Virus record (IMG/VR): IMGVR_UViG_3300025138_005898
Span: 1-41,027 of that record
Direction: 5' to 3' (one strand)
Length of the DNA stretch: 41,027 bases
Source: a virus
Under the pieces are notes generated by a model. That model was not told the DNA's origin, ran no database searches, and saw only the letters and a program-made list of their open reading frames with translations. Numbering within the stretch: position 1 is the first letter of the stretch; each line of letters opens with the position of its first letter. Both the position numbers and the translations under genes were made by a program. Positions 29,320-38,884 of the stretch are shown in pieces.

Positions 29320-32300
29320 TTATTGTGTGTTATCTATAAAGACATAGAGTGATTGATAGGTACTTCTTAGTTTTGTTATCCACCTTACTCGCCAATAAAC
29401 AGTCGTTGCATTGGATGCAAGACCTGATATTGTTCCGTTGTATACAAAAACATAGGTTCTAAATGTTCCTGCAGCCATAGTTACCCCTTGTAATCCACCT
29501 GCTGCTTGTTGGAAAGTAGAATTATCTATGCTGTATTCCAAAACACCATTTGTGCAATCTCCATATACACCTGACCATATAGCTCTGTATTTTGCACCAT
29601 TACGAACACTGCCTATTGATAAAGATAAATATGTTCCAGTAGATTGTGTTTGTGTTGTAAAGTTTGTGCTACCTCTTTGAGTTACACTACCAAAAACATC
29701 TAGCGGCACTGTAGCTCCTGTGTGAGCAATAATCGTAGAGCTAACATCAGCAAATTTTTTCACAGCTAAAGTGTCTACATTTATCCTATCGCCATTAATT
29801 GTATTTGCTGCTATCTGTGTTGATGTTATAGACCCACTGACAATACTTGCGGCAACAACTGAGTTAGCAGCTATTTTATCTGCTGTTACTGCATCTGCTT
29901 GTATGTTGGTAGCTACAACAGAATCAGCTGCAAGTTTCCCTGCAATAACCGCACCTGCTGTTATTTTTGCTGAAGTAACTGCGTTAGTTGCAATCTTGTC
30001 CGCTGTAATTGCATCTGCAGTTATTTTAATTGCAGTAACAGCATTAGAGGCTATTTCGGTGGCTGTAATAGCACTTGCATTTATCTTGGCGGTGGTAATT
30101 GCATCTGCTGCAATCTTAGCTGTTGTAATAGCATTGGTAGCAATCTCACTTGCTGTAATAGTTCCTGCAACAATCTGTGTAGCTGTTACCGCATTGGCTG
30201 CAATAGAATCTTGGTTTACTGCATCGGTTGCGATAAGAGCATTAGTTACTGCGTTGTCTGCAATCTTAGCTGTCTCAACTGCATCAGCAGCAATTTGTGC
30301 TGTATCAACTGCGTTGTCTGCTAACTTAGCATTTGTAACTGCATCTGTTCCTAACTTAGCTTCTACTATTGCACCAGCAGCAATAACATCTCCTTGAATA
30401 GCAGAAACCGCTATCTTTGCATTTGTTACAGCTTGTGCTGCAAGTTTAAGGGTTGTTATAGAGCCGTCTGCAATACCTGCTGCAGAGAAATTACCATTTA
30501 CTGAGCTACTAAATCCTGAGTGTTGCCCTGAATGATTAATTGCTCTTACCCAAAAGTAGTAAGTAGTTCCTGCTGTTAGTCCGTCTTGATCTCCAAAAAT
30601 TGTAGTAGTTATTGCGTTAGGCTCTCCTGAAAGCGTATCTACTAAATGAGTATCATCTGTTGGATTTGTATTAGCTGTTCGTCTGTAAACCTTAACAGCT
30701 CTTAGGTCAGAGTTGTTAGGGTTAGTCCATTGAACAAGCATTTGACCTTTGCTAGATGATACAGCTAAGTTAGTAGGTGTAGAGGGTGCTGTACCTGCTA
30801 CTGCTATGCTTATATTCACATTGCTTGTATAAGCACTTGTTACACCATTAACATCTATGTGCCTTATTCTTACATTGTAAGTTTTTCCTACAACTACATT
30901 AGGTATAAGTCCAACTGCAACTCTTTTTCCAACTGTAAAGTCAGAAGTAAAATTGCTGTCTGTAGATAATTTATACTCTATCTCTGTAAGGGTAACTTTG
31001 TCTGATGCGTTGTTAGTCCATGCAACCTTTATATCTACCTTACTGGTAGTGCCGTCTATGTTACTCTGTTGCGTTAGGGCAAGGTTTGTTGGTGCTGTAA
31101 CTGCGTATGTACCTGTTGATACATTAGAGCCTTCTGATTGCGCTGTGGTGTAGTCATTAGTAGCGAAATTAAATACTGCTGCTTCTACTTCTTTAAGTTC
31201 CAACCTTGTTGCTATTACAGGAACATCTCCATCTTGTATAACTTCCATATTTGTAGACAACACTTCAAATACTTTTTGTGTAAAATTTAGCCTTTCATTT
31301 GTTAGGTACACCCAGTCATTAGGTTGTAATCTCATAAACTGTAGACTTACTAAAACTGATAATGATGTTGTCTGTCTTTGGCTTTTCAAACCTATGCGAC
31401 CTAGTCTTTGAGCCATAGTATCTGTGACTGTAAATGGTAATTGCACTTCCATTCTTTTTACATAATTAGCGGTACTTTCTCCACTTGGCGTATCTGCATT
31501 CAGCATTGTGGAATCTGCATAAACTTCTGCATCTGCAGATATAAAGTTTAAACTAGCATCTACATACACAGGTTTAATAGAATTATAAAGATCGCCTGTA
31601 CTAGCATTAGTTGATACTGCTATTGGTGCTAGTAAATCATCATCAATAATTGTTAGACTTGGACTTTGAGAAGCACCTGCAAAAATTGTGAACTGACCAT
31701 TCACATAAGACATTTTTCCTGCCATTGAACTAAGCACACTTTCAAGAACACCATTACCATTAGCACTAAAGTTAGTGAATCCGTTTGCTGTATATCTTCT
31801 TTCCGTTGTAGAGCCGTCCGCAAGAGTTACATTTTGATCACAGGTATTTGCAGCAGATGCAATTCCACCTGCGTTTGTTGTATCGTTTATTTCTGATGTT
31901 TTTGCTTTTAATCCATACTGCGTATCAGTTAAATAATCTCTTATAATTAATGCAGGGTTTGATCTTTGTAGATCGCTACTAGCAACTGCACCAGTTCTAG
32001 GGTCAAAAACATTCTTACCTTTGACTTTAAATGATATTGCAGGCATACCGCCACCAAACTTTTCAGCATCAAATACCATTTGTACATATACATAAGCAAC
32101 ACCTAAAAATTTATCTGTTGTACCCATGCTTGAAAGTTGAGCATCCATAAAACCGTTTGCTGCTGTTTGACTACCGTCCTCAAAAGAGTAACGAACTAAT
32201 CTGCCACTACCAAAATTATTATCATTCTCTGTGTTAGTAAAGTCAGCATTTGTAACTGTATAGACTGTTGAACCGCTTATTGTAGATGTTGTTGTTGTGG

Positions 32301-32676
32301 TATTTATATCATTAAGTCTAAGCGTTTCAAGGCTTTCTATTTCATGCCCTGCAATAGCTACTACCATGTGTAATAAATAATTATCAGTTCCAGTGGTTTC
32401 AATGTGTACCACAGTTCCACCAACACGGCACTCACCATACACAATTTGTCTTGGAGCAAGTGGCGCACGAGTTGCAAATTTAGAACCAAAATTTCCTGCA
32501 GAAGCATCAATACCTTTTGATGTCATCTTTCCTATAACACTAGCTACTAATGTCGTTGCAAAAGTTGTTGCTGCTAATGTAGCAGTAACCACCGCAGAAG
32601 AAAAAAATGATGCAATAAAAGTGCCACCAACAACAATTACTGTTGCAATAATAGCTTGTTTAATCTGCTTAGCCAT
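29320..32676 (-). CDS. Tail hub / host-specificity protein (gpJ-like) with repeat fibre
   Basis: 1118 residues. N-terminal hydrophobic stretch (1-55), then the phage tail-tip domain (APRQIVYGECRVGGTVV and GMPAISFKVKGKNVFDPRTG, GNGVLESVLSSMAGKMSYV), two fibronectin type III-like domains (about 515-730), a run of 23 ten-residue repeats, and a 150-residue beta-rich tip ending YVFIDNTQ. It forms the tail tip that reads the host surface. The TAATG overlap with the peptidase-like gene fits lambda K/I/J order. Confidence 0.9.
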   Translation of the reverse strand: MAKQIKQAIIATVIVVGGTFIASFFSSAVVTATLAATTFATTLVASVIGKMTSKGIDASAGNFGSKFATRAPLAPRQIVYGECRVGGTVVHIETTGTDNYLLHMVVAIAGHEIESLETLRLNDINTTTTTSTISGSTVYTVTNADFTNTENDNNFGSGRLVRYSFEDGSQTAANGFMDAQLSSMGTTDKFLGVAYVYVQMVFDAEKFGGGMPAISFKVKGKNVFDPRTGAVASSDLQRSNPALIIRDYLTDTQYGLKAKTSEINDTTNAGGIASAANTCDQNVTLADGSTTERRYTANGFTNFSANGNGVLESVLSSMAGKMSYVNGQFTIFAGASQSPSLTIIDDDLLAPIAVSTNASTGDLYNSIKPVYVDASLNFISADAEVYADSTMLNADTPSGESTANYVKRMEVQLPFTVTDTMAQRLGRIGLKSQRQTTSLSVLVSLQFMRLQPNDWVYLTNERLNFTQKVFEVLSTNMEVIQDGDVPVIATRLELKEVEAAVFNFATNDYTTAQSEGSNVSTGTYAVTAPTNLALTQQSNIDGTTSKVDIKVAWTNNASDKVTLTEIEYKLSTDSNFTSDFTVGKRVAVGLIPNVVVGKTYNVRIRHIDVNGVTSAYTSNVNISIAVAGTAPSTPTNLAVSSSKGQMLVQWTNPNNSDLRAVKVYRRTANTNPTDDTHLVDTLSGEPNAITTTIFGDQDGLTAGTTYYFWVRAINHSGQHSGFSSSVNGNFSAAGIADGSITTLKLAAQAVTNAKIAVSAIQGDVIAAGAIVEAKLGTDAVTNAKLADNAVDTAQIAADAVETAKIADNAVTNALIATDAVNQDSIAANAVTATQIVAGTITASEIATNAITTAKIAADAITTAKINASAITATEIASNAVTAIKITADAITADKIATNAVTSAKITAGAVIAGKLAADSVVATNIQADAVTADKIAANSVVAASIVSGSITSTQIAANTINGDRINVDTLAVKKFADVSSTIIAHTGATVPLDVFGSVTQRGSTNFTTQTQSTGTYLSLSIGSVRNGAKYRAIWSGVYGDCTNGVLEYSIDNSTFQQAAGGLQGVTMAAGTFRTYVFVYNGTISGLASNATTVYWRVRWITKLRSTYQSLYVFIDNTQ
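29773..30462 (-). repeat. 23 tandem 30-base coding repeats in the tail hub
   Basis: Encodes 10-residue units of the form A(V/I)TxxKIAA(D/N), for example AVTNAKLADN and AITTAKIAAD. Regular Ile/Val spacing suggests a thin beta-helix or collagen-like shaft carrying the terminal receptor domain. The DNA copies are diverged but in frame, so this is not a CRISPR or a recent slippage array. Confidence 0.85.
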
Positions 32677-33092
32677 TAATCAAATCTCCAAACTCTATAA
32701 GCTAAACCGCAATCAACTACACCAATGCCATCATCTGTAGGTGTTAGTATTCCAAAACCATTGCACATTCCTACAAGAAAAGAACCAAGACTTTGTTCGT
32801 AAACAACAAGATCACCGCAAGTCATAAATGCTTTATCTATTTCTCCTACGCCTTTTTCATTACAGGCTTTTTCTATACTCGTTTCTAAATCACCGCCATA
32901 AGATGAGATAGCTTTTTTTGCACTTTCTTCATCATTCCATTTTAAAGTTTTAGGTATTAAATCTTCACCTGTAATTTGTTTTATAATAGCGTTACTAAAT
33001 TTACAACAATCATTTTGACCCCATTCAAAAGGAAAGTTATTCTTTTCTACAAAGGAATCAAACATGACTTGCCAGTTAGGAAGTTTCTTCAT
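32676..33092 (-). CDS. DUF6950/NlpC-P60-like tail-tip protein
   Basis: 138 residues. The motif FEWGQNDCCKFSNAI puts Cys29 or Cys30 where NlpC/P60 peptidases have the nucleophile; GDLVVYEQ and the C-terminal YRVWRF fit the family. It could cut peptide cross-links during DNA entry, but the second catalytic residue is not clearly seen. Four-base overlap with the gene upstream, one-base with the hub. Confidence 0.75.
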   Translation of the reverse strand: MKKLPNWQVMFDSFVEKNNFPFEWGQNDCCKFSNAIIKQITGEDLIPKTLKWNDEESAKKAISSYGGDLETSIEKACNEKGVGEIDKAFMTCGDLVVYEQSLGSFLVGMCNGFGILTPTDDGIGVVDCGLAYRVWRFD

Positions 33093-33739
33093 CTATCTTG
33101 AAAATTTCTGTTAACTGAACCATTTCCATCGCCTGGTCCACCACTGCCGCTACTGCTACCACCTGCATTTTCAGATGATTTACCCCAGTTAATTTGTTTG
33201 TCTTGTAATGATGCAACACGGTTAAAACCAGTGTCTCCTGAGTGTAAAAAATTTTGTGATTCTTTTGTGTATCTAAGATTAGATGGTCTGTCTAGGTCTA
33301 CTAGTCTATTTTCTGCATCTATGGTTACTGTAGAGCCTTCAGGCGTGTCATTTATAACAAGGCTAGTCATTCTACCCTTAAACAAAGTTAGCGTTCCTGC
33401 AACCTCATTCGTTCCACCCATAACATATCCCATGAAAATAGTTATTGATCTATTTTGATAGTTCTCTGTTAGTGCATAATTAACCACAGTTGTGTCCATA
33501 CCTGAAAGAGCAACAACTAAACCATTTGATTTTAGCTCAAGGTTATCTTCAGAATTACTAACTGATAATAATGTTCCTGCACCACTATATGTTTCTGACC
33601 CAATAACAAGATCATCTGTGCCTGACCAAACAAGAATATCATCTGTATCAAACTCTGCTTTTACGGCAAAGAATAAGGCTTGTTCATCAGCACCTAAACG
33701 ATTAACAATAGAAGCATCTAAACCCTGTCTAGTTGCCAT
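33089..33739 (-). CDS. Minor tail protein (tail-tip, DUF2163-like)
   Basis: 216 residues: VNRLGADEQALFFAVKAEFD, DDLVIGSETYSGAGTLLSV, and FKGRMTSLVINDTPEGSTV, typical of the lambda L / GTA gp13-like tail-tip protein. A Gly/Ser-rich linker (SSENAGGSSSGSGGPGDGNG) precedes the C-terminal end. Placed between distal tail and peptidase-like genes as expected. Confidence 0.78.
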   Translation of the reverse strand: MATRQGLDASIVNRLGADEQALFFAVKAEFDTDDILVWSGTDDLVIGSETYSGAGTLLSVSNSEDNLELKSNGLVVALSGMDTTVVNYALTENYQNRSITIFMGYVMGGTNEVAGTLTLFKGRMTSLVINDTPEGSTVTIDAENRLVDLDRPSNLRYTKESQNFLHSGDTGFNRVASLQDKQINWGKSSENAGGSSSGSGGPGDGNGSVNRNFQDR

Positions 33740-33740
33740 G

Positions 33741-34598
33741 TTAAATTACCTCAATACAAGAAAAGCTAATGCCGTAATTTGATATGCGGTCTGCTGACCA
33801 ACTTACTTCATTAGAAATTAATCTAAATGTTCCTTTTGGATTTGTGAATACTGCATAATTTCCTGCAGCTAGGTCTGACCTTAACTTTGGCTCTATTCGC
33901 ACAGCATAATAATCTTTTGCACTACCACCTGCGCTTGTAGCAGTAGCAGTTTGAGTAACCATAACTATCTGTGAGGGCGTTCCTGATGTATTAGAAGTAG
34001 ATTGGATTTGTATGTAGTCTCCTTGCACAACACTTCCTGTAGCACTGTTTGTGGAAGCTCTAAGCACTAATCCTGTTGCACCCTTAACATTACTTCTAAC
34101 CTTGCAACTAGCCGTGCTTGATTCAGAAGTAAAAGCAGTATCAGTTACAACTACTGAGGTACTAGTTTTACTCGTTACTTTATGAGTTCCATTATTTTCT
34201 TCATTAACTGCGCCAGTAACAACAATAAAATCTCCTACAAGTGTGTTAGAAAAAGCAGTAGTAGCAGCAGTCAGAGTTGACCCACTGAATGTTAATGTTT
34301 CACTAGTGTCATTTGTTCTAGCTTCAGCTTCTAAAAAAGATGTTGAGTATGTGCCGTTATTAGTTAAAGCATCAGGGTCTGCAAATTTAAAATGATTTAC
34401 AGTTCCATTTAATTCTAAAAGAAAAGATTGCCAGTTCACTGCATCTGACCTTCTCATAGGTGGCAAGGAAACCTCTGCAGTCCAATAAACACCATCAAAC
34501 TCTTGAGTCTTAGTTTTTCCAGTGAAAGGACTTACTGTTGTTCCCACTGTTCTTATAAGCGACCAATCACTTCTTACGAAGTTAGGACTTGTAGGCAT
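33741..34598 (-). CDS. Distal tail protein with internal beta-repeat insertion
   Basis: 285 residues from ATG at 34598, preferred because AGGTGG lies upstream at the end of the tape-measure gene. N-terminal RTVGTTVSPFTGKTKTQEF and C-terminal PKGTFRLISNEVSWSADRIS are typical of distal tail proteins. Between about 105 and 185 an inserted Ser/Thr-rich beta region (HKVTSKTSTSVVVTDTAF) resembles a surface-exposed Ig-like module. Confidence 0.75.
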   Translation of the reverse strand: MPTSPNFVRSDWSLIRTVGTTVSPFTGKTKTQEFDGVYWTAEVSLPPMRRSDAVNWQSFLLELNGTVNHFKFADPDALTNNGTYSTSFLEAEARTNDTSETLTFSGSTLTAATTAFSNTLVGDFIVVTGAVNEENNGTHKVTSKTSTSVVVTDTAFTSESSTASCKVRSNVKGATGLVLRASTNSATGSVVQGDYIQIQSTSNTSGTPSQIVMVTQTATATSAGGSAKDYYAVRIEPKLRSDLAAGNYAVFTNPKGTFRLISNEVSWSADRISNYGISFSCIEVI

Positions 34599-34608
34599 CG
34601 CAATTAAT

Positions 34609-36498
34609 TTAGCCACCTTGCAACATTCTCCTATAATTACCGCCACGCATTGCAGCTTCTGCTACAGCACCTTTTGTTACATCTGCTATCTGTGGCATCA
34701 TTTTCATAACCTCTGCCCTTACAGTAGGTACAACTCCTGTAGCAAAGTTAATTGATTGATTGATTACAGTAGTTCCCCCACCCATAGCGTTTTTACTATT
34801 CATATTGTTCATTATTGAGCCACCAGTGTTGGGAATAAATATCTCTGCTCCTCTTTCTCCAACAACTGTCGGTCTACCTGCTTGGACTGTTCCACCACCT
34901 GCAAACCCAATCCCATCGGCTAGGTTACCTACATCAGGATTAGATAAATTTATTTCACTTAAACGATTAGTACCTTGCAAATTAAACACTGAATTTAAAA
35001 TTTTATTTACTACAGCCATTTGCATAAAGATAGCTATTATTTGTGAAATTATGTTCCTTGAAAAACTTTTAAAACTTTCTAGAGCATTTTCTCCTTCTAA
35101 TAAAGAATCAACAAAATCTGTAGTGAATGCATTAGATGCTGAAATAATTGCTTGTTTCATTTCACCACTTACTGTAATAACCTCTCCCATTCCCTCACTA
35201 ACTTCAGCTAGAAATTCATCAATAGTATCTACGCCTAACATATCTCTAGTTATACCTGCTCTATCAGGTTGCATCGGACCAAATTTTCCTACTGATTCCA
35301 GTGCCATTTGAGCTAAAATTGCTTTTTCTATGATTGATCTTAAATCTTTCATTTGATTTGCAGTCAAATCATCAATGGTTCTTCTAGCTTTTTCAACTTG
35401 TAACAACAAAGTCTGAAAAAGTTTAAAATCTATTTTTTCAGCAGCAGAAAATTGATCTGTAAATTTTGCTTGTGTTCTTAAAAGTTTTAAAAGTTCAGCA
35501 TCTAATTCTTCAATATCGGTAGCTCCACCTCGTACAGATAATTTAAATTGCTCAAAAGTTTTTATGTTGCCATTCATAAAATCAGACAATAAATCAAACA
35601 TATTGCTAAGTTCAAAAATAGCTCTAATAATAACGAAGATATTATCAACCAGTTTTACTATCTCTGTAACTACATCTGTAAGAATAGCAATTAGAAATCC
35701 AAGTATCTGTCCTAAAGGTCTAAGAGTTTCAATTAAACTTGCTGTAGCTTTTGCAAGGTCTACAAAAGAACTTCGCAAACCCTTTCCACCAATACCATCA
35801 CCAATAGAAACAGCAAACTCTGAAGTTTGATCTGATAAGTTAGAAATTGCTCCTGATAAAGTATTGAATCTTTCTTCTATTGCAGTTGAAAACTGCTCAC
35901 GACCTATAGACCTAATGTATTCAGTTATTGCCTCTCCTGATCTTTCTATTTTTTTAGTAACTCCGTCAAAAGTAACTGTGATCGTTTCCCCTTGTTGTCT
36001 AGCAATAATACCAAACTGTTTAAGCATCTCCATTTCGCCAGTAGTAGCATTAAACGCTGCTTGTGAAAGTTGCGTAATGCTTTTTCCCATACCTGCAGCA
36101 AAATTACCAAAATCCAACAAGGCATCACTGGTAGGGATAATACCTGCTTGTTTAAGGGTAATAAATGATTTGGCTACTTCCTCAATTTGGAAAGTAGTAG
36201 TTGATGTGAATGCTCTTATTAATTCAAAAGATTTTGCTGCTGCTTCAGCACTTCCGGTGACTGCTCTTAATGTAGCTTCTAAATCCTCAAAAGTTCTATT
36301 AATCGCAACAATTTTTCCTAGCACTGCTCCTGCACCAACTGCCACTAAAGCTGATTTCATTTTTGCGAAACCTGCATTAGCACTTTTAGTTGTTTTTTTG
36401 GTTTTATCTAATGACTTGTTAACTTTTTCTAAGCCTTTCCGAAGCTGTTTGGTTTCAGCACGAATTTCTAATACAAGTTGGTCTACTGTTTTAGCCAT
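34609..36498 (-). CDS. Tape measure protein
   Basis: 629 residues, start at 36498 in TAATG overlap with the frameshift reading frame. Coiled N-terminus (ETKQLRKGLEKVNKSLDKTK), NRTFEDLEATLRAVTGSAE, LKQAGIIPTSDALLDFGNF, a hydrophobic centre (LGQILGFLIAILTDVVTEI) and the C-terminal end GFAGGGTVQAGRPTVVGERG. By the usual 1.5 angstrom per residue rule the tail would be near 95 nm, so a siphovirus. Confidence 0.92.
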   Translation of the reverse strand: MAKTVDQLVLEIRAETKQLRKGLEKVNKSLDKTKKTTKSANAGFAKMKSALVAVGAGAVLGKIVAINRTFEDLEATLRAVTGSAEAAAKSFELIRAFTSTTTFQIEEVAKSFITLKQAGIIPTSDALLDFGNFAAGMGKSITQLSQAAFNATTGEMEMLKQFGIIARQQGETITVTFDGVTKKIERSGEAITEYIRSIGREQFSTAIEERFNTLSGAISNLSDQTSEFAVSIGDGIGGKGLRSSFVDLAKATASLIETLRPLGQILGFLIAILTDVVTEIVKLVDNIFVIIRAIFELSNMFDLLSDFMNGNIKTFEQFKLSVRGGATDIEELDAELLKLLRTQAKFTDQFSAAEKIDFKLFQTLLLQVEKARRTIDDLTANQMKDLRSIIEKAILAQMALESVGKFGPMQPDRAGITRDMLGVDTIDEFLAEVSEGMGEVITVSGEMKQAIISASNAFTTDFVDSLLEGENALESFKSFSRNIISQIIAIFMQMAVVNKILNSVFNLQGTNRLSEINLSNPDVGNLADGIGFAGGGTVQAGRPTVVGERGAEIFIPNTGGSIMNNMNSKNAMGGGTTVINQSINFATGVVPTVRAEVMKMMPQIADVTKGAVAEAAMRGGNYRRMLQGG

Positions 36499-36725
36499 TA
36501 GTCCGGATTTAACTCCATAAGTTCTTGTAGTCTTGAACTATCCATTGGTATTTCTTTTTCGTTTGCACCATTAAATTCTGAAAATCCGTCTATTGCCATA
36601 TAAACTTCTATAGGACTGGAGTTCCAAAAATCACTAACAGTGAAACCAATCATGCCAACACAAATTGAAAAAAACCTTTTGATTGGCAGAGAATCATTAG
36701 CTAACTCTCTGTTACTTGCTTTCCC
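36498..36725 (-). CDS. Tail chaperone extension made by -1 frameshift (T-like)
   Basis: The frame -1 to the upstream chaperone gene is open from the slippery site to TAA at 36498, which overlaps the tape-measure start. It has no ATG near its beginning (first at about 51 residues from the end). Its product, ending with [20 protein letters not shown] and [10 protein letters not shown], matches the small tail chaperones of GTA-type phages (TIGR02216-like). It is therefore expressed as a fusion after GGGAAAG slippage, as lambda gpGT. Confidence 0.82.
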   Translation of the reverse strand, partial: GKASNRELANDSLPIKRFFSICVGMIGFTVSDFWNSSPIEVYMAIDGFSEFNGANEKEIPMDSSRLQELMELNPD

Positions 36726-37051
36726 TCGTCTGCTTCTTCCTTTGAATTATCAGTTAGAGATTGTGATAGCAGATTTGCAACTGCTGTTGTTGAGTTTATG
36801 ATACCTGCGTCTTGTACTATTTTTATAATATCGTTTCTATTCAAATCATTGCCACCACCACGAATAGCAGGGTGTAGTACATTTATTATTTCGGACATTC
36901 TAATATCGGCTTCAGCCATTTTAGTAGCCAGTTTGATAATCCCACAATTACAGGCATCTTCAATTTCCATAATTGCGTTCATTGTTAGTCTACATTTATA
37001 GGTTTTAGAACCTAGTTTTACTTCAATCTGCCCTTTGAGTGGGTTTGTCAT
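36701..37051 (-). CDS. Tail assembly chaperone (G-like)
   Basis: 116 residues from ATG at 37051, decided by AAAGGAGAAGTCAG upstream. [39 protein letters not shown] and [18 protein letters not shown] identify the GTA-type tail chaperone. It binds the tape measure before tail-tube assembly. Normal termination at 36701; a fraction of ribosomes shift at 36719-36725 to make the longer product. Overlaps the upstream gene by 29 bases. Confidence 0.85.
   Translation of the reverse strand: MTNPLKGQIEVKLGSKTYKCRLTMNAIMEIEDACNCGIIKLATKMAEADIRMSEIINVLHPAIRGGGNDLNRNDIIKIVQDAGIINSTTAVANLLSQSLTDNSKEEADEGKQVTES
36719..36725 (-). promoter_or_regulatory. Programmed -1 frameshift site G_GGA_AAG
   Basis: On the minus strand the seven bases GGGAAAG read G GGA AAG in the chaperone frame, so tRNAs can slip to GGG AAA. 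This is the same heptamer used for lambda gpG/gpGT. It lies 15 bases before the zero-frame stop, and the -1 frame then runs 75 codons. Confidence 0.82.
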
Positions 37052-37265
37052 CTGACTTCTCCTTTGTTGGACTTGCTTCTGCAAGTATTATTTTAAAAAT
37101 ATCATCTCTGTGGTCAACAATAAAAGATTCTATCTTATGATTTTTTCCGTTGACTGTTATTGCTTCGCCTAGATTTTCTACACTGGCTATCTGTAACACA
37201 TTGGCATTTAACATACCTGATATGTTTTCAGTGCCAACCTTTACATCTACTTTATGCCAAGACAT
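37023..37265 (-). CDS. Small tail-region protein
   Basis: 80 residues. [56 protein letters not shown] and a charged Lys/Asp tail. It lies between tail tube and chaperone genes and overlaps the latter by 29 bases. Not recognised; a tail-assembly role follows from position. Confidence 0.65.
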   Translation of the reverse strand: MSWHKVDVKVGTENISGMLNANVLQIASVENLGEAITVNGKNHKIESFIVDHRDDIFKIILAEASPTKEKSDDKPTQRAD

Positions 37266-37268
37266 AAA

Positions 37269-37712
37269 TTAAGATGCTGTAAACGCTATGTGTCCTGCTG
37301 ACTCAAAAGACATAGAGTAGGTAACTTCACCATTGTACTCACCTGCGTACTCTAAACTTGTGATTTGAAATAACCCTGCGTATGCTCCAAGAGCAGGAAT
37401 TATGAATTGGAAAGTTTCAAAAGCAGCAGTTTGTGCTGTAGAACCATTTGCTGCTACATTTTTCTGTGCTTCAAAAGCAGTTCTTACAGCAACTTCTGAA
37501 GCTACATCTGTAAATACACCTGACCCACTAATTGCAACGCTGTTCATTCCACCACCTGCTAATAAAGTTCTAGTACCTAGACTATCTTTATTAGTTACAT
37601 CTACTGATTCATCATTCATAGTGATAGAAGTAGACCTAAGACCGCCAACAGTGGTAAGAGTACCACTAATGTCAATCTTCAATAACATATCTAAACCTTG
37701 TTGTGCTGCCAT
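37269..37712 (-). CDS. Major tail protein (TP901-1/GTA type)
   Basis: 147 residues forming the tail tube. LDMLLKIDISGTLTTVGGLR, SITMNDESVDVTNKDSLGTR, SGVFTDVASEVAVRTAF and TSLEYAGEYNGEVTYSMSFE match the compact TP901-1-type tube proteins. Ribosome site AGGAGAATAATAAA upstream. Confidence 0.9.
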   Translation of the reverse strand: MAAQQGLDMLLKIDISGTLTTVGGLRSTSITMNDESVDVTNKDSLGTRTLLAGGGMNSVAISGSGVFTDVASEVAVRTAFEAQKNVAANGSTAQTAAFETFQFIIPALGAYAGLFQITSLEYAGEYNGEVTYSMSFESAGHIAFTAS

Positions 37713-37730
37713 TTTATTATTCTCCTAGAA

Positions 37731-38129
37731 TTATCCTAAAATTATTGCACGAAATCGCATAACACCGTGTCTTGTTATCCCATCTGGGTCTCTCATTATG
37801 TCGCTGTATTCAAATCTAAGGTTAATTAAATTAAATCCAGTAACGCTTAAATTACTATCATGCAATAAATCGTGAACCTTGTCCATAATTTCTTTGGTTT
37901 GTTTAGAGCCTTTATATTGCGACCATATATGAATATTTATAGTTGTTTCTGAGCCTGTTGCAGTTTTAGTAGAATAATCAATAGTTGTTTCTTCACCAAG
38001 TGTGATAAAAGGATATGTATTGCCTTCTATTACTTCGTCATACACACCACAGCTAAGAGTTGTTGTAATGGCACTAACATTTAATGCGTTATAAATAGTT
38101 GTCTGTAATGCAAATTGACCAACGCTCAT
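37731..38129 (-). CDS. Tail completion protein (DUF3168)
   Basis: 132 residues: LQTTIYNALNVSAITTTLSC, YPFITLGEETTIDYSTKTAT, INIHIWSQYKGSKQTKEIMD and FRAIILG are typical of DUF3168 tail terminators that cap the tube. Four-base overlap with the gp10-like gene. Confidence 0.88.
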   Translation of the reverse strand: MSVGQFALQTTIYNALNVSAITTTLSCGVYDEVIEGNTYPFITLGEETTIDYSTKTATGSETTINIHIWSQYKGSKQTKEIMDKVHDLLHDSNLSVTGFNLINLRFEYSDIMRDPDGITRHGVMRFRAIILG

Positions 38130-38557
38130 TTAATGAGTCCCCCATCTACAAACATTTGTATTATTTTTTTCTTATTTTTATTTAAAGCAGGTTGCATAAA
38201 AGGTCTTGGTTGCATATTCACTGTTCCAAATTCTAATGCTTTTGAATAAGGTGCAGCAGATATAATTTGACCAACTACAGTTCCATTTTGTTCTGTTTTT
38301 ACATTCATAGTTATTTGGCTAACCAAGAATCCGGTGTCTGTTGCAGGTGGGTTATTAGCTTTAGATTGTGTGTGTACTCTATTGGGATTGTATTTTTGTA
38401 CACTTTCACCACTACCACCTGCTTGAATGCTACTGATAGCATCTCCGGTAACTAGCATTGTTGCTCTAGAAACTGTTTTTTTTGTTTTTTTTAAAACTTT
38501 TTTAGGTACTTTTGTTTCTAAGTATTTTTGATAATCTTTTACATTTGTAAACTTCAT
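38126..38557 (-). CDS. HK97 gp10-like tail completion/neck protein
   Basis: 143 residues from ATG at 38557 (ATGA overlap with the upstream stop, AGAAGG ahead). Basic coiled N-terminus (KVPKKVLKKTKKTVSRATML), NNPPATDTGFLVSQI, and ISAAPYSKALEFGT followed by RPFMQPAL, the gp10 signature. Confidence 0.88.
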   Translation of the reverse strand: MKFTNVKDYQKYLETKVPKKVLKKTKKTVSRATMLVTGDAISSIQAGGSGESVQKYNPNRVHTQSKANNPPATDTGFLVSQITMNVKTEQNGTVVGQIISAAPYSKALEFGTVNMQPRPFMQPALNKNKKKIIQMFVDGGLIK

Positions 38558-38883
38558 ATTGCTATACCTTCTTCGCATAACAGAGTTAAGAACCTATCTC
38601 GCTCATCTACATTAATAATACCGTTAATGGCAAACTGCCTTGTGCCAAAAGTTATACGGCTGTTAGTATCTATATTTGTCATGTAACGGATTGTTACTTC
38701 GTGGGTTACTTTTTCTTGTAGCATACCCTGTCTATAAACGCTGTTAGCACTTTTAGGTTTTATGTCGGCATAAATAAATGTAACAGGATTAAATGCTTGG
38801 GCAATACCACCACCTGCATCTCTAGTGTTAGTGGCTCTCTCCACTTTCACTCTATATCGCATCTTGCCGATACTGTTTGCCAT
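38554..38883 (-). CDS. Head closure protein (head-tail adaptor)
   Basis: 109 residues: IGKMRYRVKVERATNTRDAG, GGIAQAFNPVTFIYADIKPK, RQGMLQEKVTHEVTIRYM and NVDERDRFLTLLCEE. This is the phage head-tail adaptor fold of HK97 gp7/SPP1 gp16 that seals the portal after packaging. Confidence 0.88.
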   Translation of the reverse strand: MANSIGKMRYRVKVERATNTRDAGGGIAQAFNPVTFIYADIKPKSANSVYRQGMLQEKVTHEVTIRYMTNIDTNSRITFGTRQFAINGIINVDERDRFLTLLCEEGIAI

Positions 38884-38884
38884 C

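Noticed and set aside
29771-30397. Long plus-strand frame opposite the tail-hub repeats
   Set aside because: It is the mirror of the repetitive coding strand, has no ribosome site and has biased Ala/Val/Ile composition expected of an antisense shadow.
29773-30462. Regular 30-base repeats resembling a CRISPR array
   Set aside because: The repeats are continuous, diverged, in frame and translate into 10-residue protein units of the tail hub; there are no unique spacers.
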